The translations under genes and the position numbers were made by a program. A DNA stretch of 21,684 bases from NCBI GenBank assembly GCA_023453665.1, contig JAEXTA010000186.1:1-21684 (forward strand), read 5' to 3'. Below, piece by piece: positions 1 through 6,488 of this stretch. Source of the DNA: Bacteroidota bacterium. GTDB taxonomy: Bacteria; Bacteroidota; Ignavibacteria; Ignavibacteriales; Ignavibacteriaceae. Below the pieces are notes generated by a model that was given only the letters and a program-made list of their open reading frames with translations, ran no database searches and had not been told where the DNA came from. Within the stretch, counting starts at the first letter, position 1, and every line of letters begins with the position of its first letter.

Positions 1-1
1 A

Positions 2-1810
2 TTCTCAAACGTCTCTCATGTGTCAGATATAGAAGTATTTGACAATGGAAAAATATTTATGGTTCAATCCTGCCAATATTATCCTGAATATAATTGGGTT
101 TGGATTTCCAGTACAAATGGAAGTCTCTGGGCTCGTTTTAACCATGGTTTAAATGGTGAAGAACTTCTTAAACTAACAAAAGACTCTAATGAAAATTTGT
201 ACTTGCTTACAAGAACTGGAACGATATACAAATCTACAGACCAGGCATATAGCTGGCAGATGATGTCACAATTATATCTCACATCTTTTGATTTAGAATG
301 TGATTCTTCAAACAACTTATATGCAGCAACATCTAACTACATCTATATTTCAAGAGATTTGGGTGTCACATGGAATATCATTTATTTTGGATGGACTTAT
401 AATATTACAATTGGGTGCAATAATTTAATTTATGCTCATGATTTTAACGATATAATCTATACATCAAGTGGTGGTATGTCTGTGTGGGACAGTCTTGAAT
501 TGACAGGTACTGCAATATACGATATCATCGAAGTTGAGAATACAATATTTGTCGCTACCGGAACTTCCTCAGTTTCTACTTACTTAAATGCTAAAGGACT
601 TCAGAGGTCTACTGACTCAGGAGCAAATTGGGATGTTTGTTTTAGATATACAGACAAGTTCATTAAGATTAACGACATTGTTCTATTTGATGAAAAAATT
701 GTCGTTGCTGGAAAAGATGGGTTGTATCTTTCACCCGATAATGGTGTTAGTTGGGACACTGTTCTAATTGGTAATATGAATCTTATAAAATTGGATGGCT
801 TAGGAAACCTTTATTCAACATCAAGAATCGAATCATCACCTTCTGGGGCCTTCTACCGTTCAGTGGATGGAGGTGCAACGTGGGAACAAAGTATTATTGG
901 TGTTAATACATTTTCGGTCACAGATTCAAATCATATTTTTGCTGCAAAATCAGTCCGTGTACTAAAATCAAGGGATTATGGTACATCGTGGGATACAATA
1001 AACAATCTTTCAAATTTTCCGGTTACAAATGAACTTACTGGTGTACTGCAAATTCCAGACGGTAAAATTTTTGTCTCAACATATTGGCGTTTTTATGTTC
1101 CAGGTATAGGTCCTGTTGATTACACATATCTGATTCGCTCATCCAACAATGGTGAGGATTGGGATATATTGAATGATTTATATGTCTCTAATATTTATTT
1201 TTTTGATAGTACATTATATCTCACCACATTCAATGAAGGATTATACAAGTCAAATAATGATGGCATTGATGTTATTCCATTAAACAATGGATTAACAAGT
1301 ATGAATGTAAAGGAATTGATAGTTACTCCGAACCGTGACTTGATCTGTTTAACTGGGAATGGAATATACAGCTCACTTGATCTTGGAAATTCATGGGGAA
1401 GATTAGATCATTCTGGCTTACTGTCGGCTGACATAACCGGCATTTTTTATTACAACGGGAGTTTATTTGCTGGAACAAATAATGGAATTGGAAAGTTTTT
1501 AGGAAACCTTGTATCAATTAACGATAACAATAAAGAACTTATTTCTGCCAGCTACTCCATCTCCCAAAACTACCCCAACCCCTTCAACCCGACAACAAAA
1601 ATAAGTTACACACTTCCCAACTCCGGGAATGTTCAATTAAAAATTTATAATGTTTTGGGAAAAGAAATACAAACACTTATTAATGAATTTAAATCTGCTG
1701 GCGAATATGAAATTAGTTTTGATGCAAGCAACTTACCAAGCGGAGTTTATTTTTATAGAATTCAGTGTGAAAGTTTTTCAGAAACTAAAAAAATGATTTT
1801 GCTCAGATGA
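2..1810 (+). CDS. Secreted Asp-box beta-propeller protein with T9SS type A sorting domain (5' partial)
   Basis: The reading frame is open from base 2 with no stop, so the true start and the expected signal peptide lie outside the window; the GTG at 20 is probably internal. About nine Asp-box (BNR-like) motifs of the form S-x-D-x-G-x-x-W recur, for example SRDLGVTW, STDSGANW, SPDNGVSW, SVDGGATW and SRDYGTSW. This is the pattern of sortilin/sialidase-like beta-propellers that form extracellular binding or hydrolase scaffolds. The last 86 residues (511-596, counting from the GTG) form a Por secretion-tail domain: QNYPNPFNPTT, a LKIYNVLGKEI strand, then LPSGVYFYR and a basic KKMILLR end. Proteins with this tail cross the outer membrane through T9SS and are anchored or released after cleavage of the tail. 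No catalytic residues identify an enzyme, so the specific role is unknown. The codons that open the sorting domain are strikingly C-ending (see findings). Confidence 0.85.
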   Translation, partial: FSNVSHVSDIEVFDNGKIFMVQSCQYYPEYNWVWISSTNGSLWARFNHGLNGEELLKLTKDSNENLYLLTRTGTIYKSTDQAYSWQMMSQLYLTSFDLECDSSNNLYAATSNYIYISRDLGVTWNIIYFGWTYNITIGCNNLIYAHDFNDIIYTSSGGMSVWDSLELTGTAIYDIIEVENTIFVATGTSSVSTYLNAKGLQRSTDSGANWDVCFRYTDKFIKINDIVLFDEKIVVAGKDGLYLSPDNGVSWDTVLIGNMNLIKLDGLGNLYSTSRIESSPSGAFYRSVDGGATWEQSIIGVNTFSVTDSNHIFAAKSVRVLKSRDYGTSWDTINNLSNFPVTNELTGVLQIPDGKIFVSTYWRFYVPGIGPVDYTYLIRSSNNGEDWDILNDLYVSNIYFFDSTLYLTTFNEGLYKSNNDGIDVIPLNNGLTSMNVKELIVTPNRDLICLTGNGIYSSLDLGNSWGRLDHSGLLSADITGIFYYNGSLFAGTNNGIGKFLGNLVSINDNNKELISASYSISQNYPNPFNPTTKISYTLPNSGNVQLKIYNVLGKEIQTLINEFKSAGEYEISFDASNLPSGVYFYRIQCESFSETKKMILLR

Positions 1811-1828
1811 GCGATCAGTTATTTATAA

Positions 1829-1879
1829 AAGTGAGACTCATCTAGCGTTGCTATTTTATTGCTAAGATGAGTCTCACTT
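1829..1879 (+). terminator. Long perfect hairpin after the T9SS gene, possible terminator
   Basis: A 15-bp perfect inverted repeat (arms 1829-1843 and 1865-1879, core GTGAGACTCATC) continues inward by 3 bp (1844-1846 with 1861-1863) past a one-base bulge and closes a 14-base loop. A T7-T8 stretch follows only about 12 bases later (around 1892), so it is not a textbook intrinsic terminator. It lies between two plus-strand genes and probably ends the transcript or protects its 3' end. It could also be a dispersed palindromic repeat. Confidence 0.45.
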
Positions 1880-1910
1880 AAGAAGGATATTATTTTTTTC
1901 AATTTGTGAA

Positions 1911-2180
1911 ATGCAAGTTCAATCAAATAAAATAGTAAAGTCTCTTATGCAAATCCCTGGTGTTGGTAAATCAATCGCGCAGGATTTAATCAACATCGGG
2001 ATAAAATCTGTTAAGGACCTTAAAGGAAAAGACCCGCAAAAACTTTACAACAAATCAAACAAGTTTGCAGGTGTAGTTCAGGACAGATGCCTGCTTTATG
2101 TTTTTCGGTGTGCTGTTTATTATGCTGAGACTGATAAACCAAAAGCCGAATTGTTAAAGTGGTGGAATCATAAATATTAA
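1911..2180 (+). CDS. Small helix-hairpin-helix protein, Cdd1 ('pathogenicity locus') family
   Basis: An 89-residue protein with a helix-hairpin-helix near the N-terminus (IPGVGKSIAQDLINIGI, about residues 14-30). This motif binds DNA backbone non-specifically in RuvA- and ligase-like folds. The rest, with KDPQKLYNKSN, VQDRCLLYVFRCAVYY and a terminal LLKWWNHK, matches my memory of the Cdd1/'pathogenicity locus' family of small HhH proteins. That family is widespread in bacteria and has no established biochemical role, and the name does not imply virulence. No transmembrane segment or signal peptide is visible. The ATG at 1911 has no close Shine-Dalgarno sequence (an AAGAAGGA lies about 25 bases upstream), which is common in this phylum. 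It lies between a hairpin and the antiporter gene and shows no obvious operon partner. Confidence 0.8.
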   Translation: MQVQSNKIVKSLMQIPGVGKSIAQDLINIGIKSVKDLKGKDPQKLYNKSNKFAGVVQDRCLLYVFRCAVYYAETDKPKAELLKWWNHKY

Positions 2181-2293
2181 AAGAAGTTTTCAGTTTACTC
2201 TTCATTTTAATTACAAAATAAAATTTTAGTCTTTTAACTGAATAATTTTATATTTCCATCCTTGTTATTCTTCAAACAAAAAACCGGAGACTA

Positions 2294-3748
2294 ATGTTAG
2301 GCATAGATTACCTGCTGCTTATTGCTGCTATACTTGTTGTAATCAGTTTGTTGTTGGTAAAAGTATTTGCTAACGCAGGCGTTCCTATGCTGATATTATT
2401 TATTGCTGTCGGAATACTCGCCGGGTCGGAAGGTATAGGTGGAATTTATTTTGATGATGCTGCATTATCACAGTCAATAGGTATTGTTGCATTAATATTT
2501 ATTTTATTCTCAGGAGGGCTGGATACCAACTGGTCAACTTCAAAAAAAACATTAGTGCCGGCTCTTTCTCTCGCCACAGTTGGAGTGTTATTAACAGCGT
2601 TGATCATTGCGTTTTTTGTTTCTATAATATTTCAAACATCATTCTTATGGGGATTACTTATCGGTTCTATTGTTTCCTCAACAGATGCTGCGGCGGTGTT
2701 TTCGATTCTCCGTTCAGGTAATGTTGGACTTAAAGGAAATCTAAAACCATTACTGGAACTTGAATCAGGCAGTAACGACCCTATGGCAGTTTTTCTAACT
2801 ATCGGAACCATTGAACTTTTGCTATCGCCCGAAAAAGGGATTTGGGATATCATCCTGTTATTTGTTCTACAAATAGGAATAGGGACTGTCGCAGGGTTGT
2901 TTTTGGGTAAACTGATGACAGCGTCAATTAATTTTTTAAAATTTTCAAATGAAAGTTTTTATATAGTTTTTGGTTTAGCACTGTCAATTCTGATTTACTC
3001 TTTGACTTCAACAATTGGCGGCAGCGGGTTTTTAGCAATTTATATTGCCGGCATTATTGTAGGCAACAGCAGGGTTGTTCAGAAAAAAGGTCTTATAAGA
3101 TTTTTCGAAGGATTAGCTCACCTTAGTCAGATCGCTATGTTCCTGACACTCGGTCTGCTCGTCTTCCCGTCACAAATTTTTGAAGTAATCGGAATCGGAA
3201 TTTTGATAAGTCTGGTTCTTATCCTCGTTGCACGCCCGGTGAGTGTTTATCTGACACTTATTCCGGTAAAGTTAAGTCACAAAGAAAAACTGTTTATTTC
3301 ATGGGTTGGACTCAGAGGAGCAGTGCCAATCATATTAGCAACATTTCCTTTGTTAGCCGGTATAGAAAATTCCAATATGATTTTTAATATAGTTTTCTTC
3401 ATTGTCTTTACATCAACAATACTTCAGGGTTGGTCGATAAATCCGGTTGCAAGATTTTTGGGCCTTGCATCAACATTAGAAAAGAAAAGGAATTTGCCCA
3501 TTGAGTTCACTCCTGATGAAAAGATGGATACAGAACTTATTGATTTTATAGTAGGTTATGATTCGGAGATTATAGGTAAACAGATTGTTGAACTTGGATT
3601 CCCTGCCGACAGCAGAATAGTGTTAATCTGGCGGAACGAAAAGAGCATTGTCCCGAGCGGAGGTACACTGTTAGAAGCTGGTGATACTGTACTGATACTT
3701 GTCAATAAAACGAATATTGACCACGTAAAAAGAATTTTTTCTGTTTAA
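2294..3748 (+). CDS. cvrA: Potassium/proton antiporter, CPA1 family (CvrA/NhaP2-like)
   Basis: An inner-membrane cation/proton exchanger expected to extrude K+ (or Na+) in exchange for H+, supporting pH and turgor homeostasis. The first ~395 residues form about 12 hydrophobic segments. CPA1 signatures are present: FSGGLDTNW (72-80), SSTDAAAVFSILRS with D131, LELESGSNDPMAV with the ion-binding N161-D162 pair, and SWVGLRGAVP with conserved R341. A soluble C-terminal domain (about 400-484) has the fold pattern of RCK_C/TrkA_C, ending in AGDTVLILVNK, which senses nucleotides or ions in this family. At 484 residues it is shorter than E. coli CvrA (about 578) because it lacks the extra C-terminal extension. 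The ATG at 2294 is preceded by CCGGAGA at a suitable distance. The gene is followed by a long gap rather than an operon partner. Ion preference cannot be read from the sequence. Confidence 0.88.
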   Translation: MLGIDYLLLIAAILVVISLLLVKVFANAGVPMLILFIAVGILAGSEGIGGIYFDDAALSQSIGIVALIFILFSGGLDTNWSTSKKTLVPALSLATVGVLLTALIIAFFVSIIFQTSFLWGLLIGSIVSSTDAAAVFSILRSGNVGLKGNLKPLLELESGSNDPMAVFLTIGTIELLLSPEKGIWDIILLFVLQIGIGTVAGLFLGKLMTASINFLKFSNESFYIVFGLALSILIYSLTSTIGGSGFLAIYIAGIIVGNSRVVQKKGLIRFFEGLAHLSQIAMFLTLGLLVFPSQIFEVIGIGILISLVLILVARPVSVYLTLIPVKLSHKEKLFISWVGLRGAVPIILATFPLLAGIENSNMIFNIVFFIVFTSTILQGWSINPVARFLGLASTLEKKRNLPIEFTPDEKMDTELIDFIVGYDSEIIGKQIVELGFPADSRIVLIWRNEKSIVPSGGTLLEAGDTVLILVNKTNIDHVKRIFSV

Positions 3749-3754
3749 AGATTT

Positions 3755-3852
3755 AAAATAAAATGCCCGGAGCGACGGGCAGGAACACTCCGGGCTGGGG
3801 GTTAGCAATTCTACTATGATTTAGTCAGTTCAAGGTGGGGTGTAGAATTGCT
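3755..3852 (-). ncRNA. Putative small RNA, copy B of a tandem pair
   Basis: Read on the minus strand, this element has two hairpins. The first has an 11-bp perfect stem (3842-3852 with 3804-3814, AGCAATTCTAC) and a 27-base loop with C-rich ACCCCACC and then ACTGACTA. The second is a GC-rich 8-bp stem (3788-3795 with 3765-3772, CCCGGAG core) followed by TTTTATTTT, which resembles an intrinsic terminator in this orientation only. A near-identical architecture recurs at 4004-4115, including a C-G to T-A pair exchange in the first stem, and the same promoter layout lies just upstream. No open reading frame is shared by the two copies. I recognise no named RNA family. A mobile palindromic repeat is the main alternative. 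Confidence 0.6.
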
Positions 3853-3856
3853 GAGT

Positions 3857-3889
3857 AAAACTTAGTGATTCACATCAACAATTACCAAA
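3857..3889 (-). promoter_or_regulatory. Candidate Bacteroidota-type promoter for sRNA copy B
   Basis: On the minus strand, TTTG (3886-3889) lies 21 bases before TAAGTTTT (3857-3864), a 7/8 match to the TAnnTTTG -7 element. Transcription would begin at or next to the first stem of the RNA. The same TTTG-N21 arrangement precedes copy A. Confidence 0.55.
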
Positions 3890-3922
3890 CTTTTTTAATG
3901 CACTAAAAAAAATTTTTACTTA

Positions 3923-4002
3923 GTAGGAAAATTTTTTAACATAAAATGATTTTGTCCTTCGATGAAAACTTAAATCGATAAAAAGTTGTAATATTTTCCT
4001 AC
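3923..4002. repeat. Inverted repeat between the two sRNA copies
   Basis: Arms GTAGGAAAAT (3923-3932) and ATTTTCCTAC (3993-4002) are perfectly complementary over 10 bp and enclose 60 bases. The enclosed bases contain a smaller TCGAT/ATCGA hairpin (3959-3963 with 3974-3978). The surroundings are very AT-rich, so chance is possible. No coding potential is visible here. Confidence 0.3.
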
Positions 4003-4003
4003 A

Positions 4004-4115
4004 AACAAAAAAGCCCGGAGTTAACGTTATAATCACTCCGGGTTTGAAAAGTAATTCTACGTATTGAGTTTTCCATAGTCAGTGGTAGGTAGGTTGTAGA
4101 ATTACCTTTTTAACT
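4004..4115 (-). ncRNA. Putative small RNA, copy A of a tandem pair
   Basis: Read on the minus strand, hairpin 1 has a 10-bp perfect stem (4096-4105 with 4051-4060, GTAATTCTAC) and a 35-base loop carrying ACCTACCTACC directly followed by ACTGACTA, the same octamer as in copy B. Hairpin 2 is a CCCGGAG/CTCCGGG stem (4036-4045 with 4011-4020, one G-U pair) with a 15-base loop, the same loop length as copy B, followed by a U6 run (4007-4012). This is a good intrinsic terminator for a minus-strand transcript. On the plus strand the hairpin has no T tract, so it is unlikely to terminate the antiporter gene. The expected transcript is about 110 nt. The target and any protein partner are unknown. Confidence 0.62.
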
Positions 4116-4120
4116 CATCA

Positions 4121-4153
4121 GAAATCTAACAATTAATAAGAAAATTCACCAAA
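4121..4153 (-). promoter_or_regulatory. Candidate Bacteroidota-type promoter for sRNA copy A
   Basis: On the minus strand, TTTG (4150-4153) is followed after 21 bases by TAGATTTC (4121-4128), 7/8 of the TAnnTTTG -7 element. The bases just after TTTG (GGT then purine-A-rich) also resemble those in front of copy B. Confidence 0.55.
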
Positions 4154-4217
4154 GGATTTTAATTTTTATAGAATAGAAACCTCTTCCAAAAAAAATATTA
4201 AAAGAGATAAGAAATTA

Positions 4218-4248
4218 TTTCCATCTGATTTGTGTTGTATTATATTTG
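4218..4248 (+). promoter_or_regulatory. Candidate promoter of the aminotransferase gene
   Basis: TATATTTG (4241-4248) matches the Bacteroidota -7 consensus exactly. TTTC (4218-4221) stands 19 bases upstream as a weak -33 element. Transcription would give a leader of about 95 bases ahead of the TTG start at 4349. Confidence 0.45.
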
Positions 4249-4296
4249 CCAAAGCTCTCCGCGAGCAAATCACCCTTTTACGAATTCACCTTACAA

Positions 4297-4336
4297 AAGC
4301 AGAGCAGCACAATGTTGTTCTGTTTGATTAATCAAA
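4297..4336 (+). promoter_or_regulatory. Leader hairpin and overlapping palindrome just before the aminotransferase ribosome binding site
   Basis: A 12-bp stem with three G-U pairs (4297-4308 with 4314-4325) closes a 5-base loop. It overlaps by three bases a perfect 14-bp palindrome, TTTGATTAATCAAA (4323-4336), which ends one base before the AAGGAG ribosome binding site. The two folds cannot form together. The site could be a leader-level control or an operator; no known riboswitch is recognised. Confidence 0.35.
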
Positions 4337-4348
4337 AAGGAGTTCATT

Positions 4349-5539
4349 TTGGTATCAGAAAGAATAAACAAAATTACAGTCTCTCCGACCATGCAAGTTG
4401 CTGCTGAAGCAAAAAGAATGAGGTCTGAAGGAATAAATGTTATCGACTTAAGTGTTGGTGAACCGGATTTCCCTACTCCGCACAACATTAAAGAAGCAGC
4501 TAAAAAAGCTATTGACGAAAACCATACCAAGTACACGATTAATGCAGGCACAATTGAACTGCGGAAAGCAATTGCAGCAAAATTAAAACGCGATAATAAT
4601 CTTGATTATTCTTTGAAAGAAATAATTGTTAGCAACGGTGCCAAACAAAGTGTGTTTAATACAATTCTTGCAACCGTTAATGAAGGTGAAGAAGTCATAA
4701 TACCATCCCCATACTGGGTGTCGTATCCGGATATGGTAAGTGTTGCAAACGGTATTTCTGTTTTTCCTGAAACTTCTGAAGCAAACGGATTTAAAATACT
4801 TCCTGCTCAACTTGATAAAGCAATTACTGATAAAACAAAAATTTTTATTCTGTGTAACCCTTCCAATCCTACAGGTTCGGCATATACTAAAAATGAACTG
4901 GAAGCTCTTGCCGAGGTAATCGAAAATAAAAACATTATGGTTATATCAGACGAGATTTATGAAAAACTTGTTTATGATAATTTTGAGTTTGTAAGTTTTC
5001 CCTCAATCAGCCCGAAAATGAAAGAAAAAACCTTACTTGTGAATGGTGTTTCAAAAGCATATTCTATGACTGGTTGGCGAATCGGATTTACTGCAGGTAA
5101 TGAACATATCATTGAAGGTATAAATAAAATTCAAAGTCATTCAACCTCAAATGCTTCATCGGTCTCACAGTCAGCAGCAATTGAAGCACTTGCAGGACCT
5201 CAGTATGTGATCAATGAAATGCTGGACGAATTTAAAATACGGCGAGATTTTATGTTTAACGAATTAACTTCAATCCCCGGAATCACATGTTATAAACCTG
5301 AAGGTGCTTTTTTCCTTTTTCCGAATGTATCTGCTTACTTTGGAAAAAAAACAGATGTATTAAAGATCGAACATTCATTTGATTTTGCGATGCACATACT
5401 TTATGAAGCAAAAATTGCCGCGGTACCCGGAAGTGCTTTTGGTGCAGATGGATTTTTACGTCTGTCATATGCAACTTCTATGGAAAATATTAAGGAAGCA
5501 ATGATAAGATTTAAGAAAGCTTTATCACACCTGAAATAA
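4349..5539 (+). CDS. aspC: Class I/II pyridoxal-phosphate aminotransferase, aspartate aminotransferase (Ib type)
   Basis: This enzyme transfers amino groups between aspartate (and possibly prephenate or other acids) and 2-oxoglutarate in the cytoplasm. Fold-type I landmarks occur in order: VGEPDFPTP (36-44), NPSNPTG (170-176, cofactor-binding N173), ISDEIYE with D201 and Y204, and VSKAYSMTGWRIG with the Schiff-base lysine K236. The substrate-carboxylate arginine lies in FLRLSYATS near the C-terminus. The 396-residue length is normal for subgroup Ib. It starts at TTG: AAGGAG (4337-4342) sits six bases upstream, and no in-frame ATG fits as well. It converges on aroE with only 10 bases between the genes. 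Because some Ib enzymes also make arogenate from prephenate, a link to the aromatic pathway is possible but unproven. Confidence 0.88.
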   Translation: MVSERINKITVSPTMQVAAEAKRMRSEGINVIDLSVGEPDFPTPHNIKEAAKKAIDENHTKYTINAGTIELRKAIAAKLKRDNNLDYSLKEIIVSNGAKQSVFNTILATVNEGEEVIIPSPYWVSYPDMVSVANGISVFPETSEANGFKILPAQLDKAITDKTKIFILCNPSNPTGSAYTKNELEALAEVIENKNIMVISDEIYEKLVYDNFEFVSFPSISPKMKEKTLLVNGVSKAYSMTGWRIGFTAGNEHIIEGINKIQSHSTSNASSVSQSAAIEALAGPQYVINEMLDEFKIRRDFMFNELTSIPGITCYKPEGAFFLFPNVSAYFGKKTDVLKIEHSFDFAMHILYEAKIAAVPGSAFGADGFLRLSYATSMENIKEAMIRFKKALSHLK

Positions 5540-5549
5540 TCCGTAAGTT

Positions 5550-6425
5550 CTAATTTGTAAGATAAAGTTGAAGCGATCTGTGAACCTGTTCAATCGGCAT
5601 TTTTTCTCCGGTCCAAAGTTCAAAAGATTTAGCAGCCTGGTGAACCAGCATCTTTAAACCATCAATTGTAACGGCACCTTTACCTGCCGCCATTTTAAGT
5701 AAATTAGTTTGGGTCGGGTTGTAAACAAGATCAAATACAATCTGACCCGACGTAAATGATTCTGGAATTGTTGTAATTGAATCATCGGGCTTTGGAGCCA
5801 TACCAACGGGTGTTGTATTAACAATTAGTTTAGAACTGTTAAGTATTCCGGCCATCGAAGGTGGATAGAGTTCTGCTGTTCTTATTGCGGTGTATTTCAT
5901 TTTGTCGCGAAAATAATTTTTTAAATGTTCCGCTCGCTGCTCAGTACGGTTTATTAGAAAAATTCTTTTCGGTTTTAAATGCCGGATCAGGGTGTATAAA
6001 ACAGCCCGCGCAGAACCACCGCTTCCAATAACACTTACCTGGCTTCCGGTTATGTCATCTTTGTAAGGTAATAATGATTCAAGCACTCCATGTACATCGG
6101 TATTATATCCGTTTAATTTTCCAAGTTCGTTTACAATTGTATTAACTGAGCCGATCAATGATGCTTCTTCAGAAAGATTATTCAAATGCTGAAGTATATT
6201 TTCCTTGTGCGGTATAGTAATATTAAATCCTCTGATACCGAGTGCAATCATTCCTTTAAGAGCATTTTTAAGATTTGCAGTAGGAACATCAAATGGCAGA
6301 TAAAGGTAATCAAGATTCAGCAGTTCGGAAGTAACATTATGTATAAATGGTGAATATGATTGTTTAATCGGATGCCCCAGCAGCCCCAATAGTTTTGTGT
6401 TAGAATGGTTAGAATTCTTAGTCAT
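5550..6425 (-). CDS. aroE: Shikimate dehydrogenase (NADP+)
   Basis: It reduces 3-dehydroshikimate to shikimate with NADPH in aromatic amino-acid and chorismate synthesis. The N-terminal substrate domain shows GHPIKQSYSPFIHN (shikimate-binding serines around 23-25), NITIPHKE with catalytic K74, SVNT (N95) and GYNTDVHG with catalytic D110. The Rossmann domain shows IGSGGSAR (133-140) and FLINRT (the NADP-selecting arginine region about 160). NTTPVGM and a late GLKMLVHQAA segment complete the family pattern. The 291-residue length is slightly above the usual ~270-280. It lies 63 bases downstream of the TPR gene on the same strand, so the two may be co-transcribed, although no functional link is evident. 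The ATG at 6425 is the first start in frame. Confidence 0.93.
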   Translation of the reverse strand: MTKNSNHSNTKLLGLLGHPIKQSYSPFIHNVTSELLNLDYLYLPFDVPTANLKNALKGMIALGIRGFNITIPHKENILQHLNNLSEEASLIGSVNTIVNELGKLNGYNTDVHGVLESLLPYKDDITGSQVSVIGSGGSARAVLYTLIRHLKPKRIFLINRTEQRAEHLKNYFRDKMKYTAIRTAELYPPSMAGILNSSKLIVNTTPVGMAPKPDDSITTIPESFTSGQIVFDLVYNPTQTNLLKMAAGKGAVTIDGLKMLVHQAAKSFELWTGEKMPIEQVHRSLQLYLTN

Positions 6426-6488
6426 AAATTAAATATTAATAGTATTGAACAGTTGATTCCCTCAAAAAAGATATAGATGACAGATTCT

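Noticed and set aside
20..1810. Reading the first gene as complete from the GTG at 20
   Set aside because: The frame is open back to base 2, and a T9SS cargo protein needs an N-terminal signal peptide that is not seen, so the gene is truncated by the window edge.
3765..3795. GC-rich hairpin as the plus-strand terminator of the antiporter gene
   Set aside because: On the plus strand it is followed by TGGGGG with no T tract. The U-rich run is on the minus-strand side, so it suits a minus-strand transcript.
4008..4085. A 25-codon minus-strand reading frame starting with ATG inside sRNA copy A
   Set aside because: Copy B has no ATG or matching frame at the equivalent place, and conservation follows base pairing, not codons.
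4312..4407. Short upstream frame starting ATG at 4312 overlapping the aminotransferase start
   Set aside because: It has no ribosome binding site, its start lies within the loop of a hairpin, and it has no attenuator-like run of codons.
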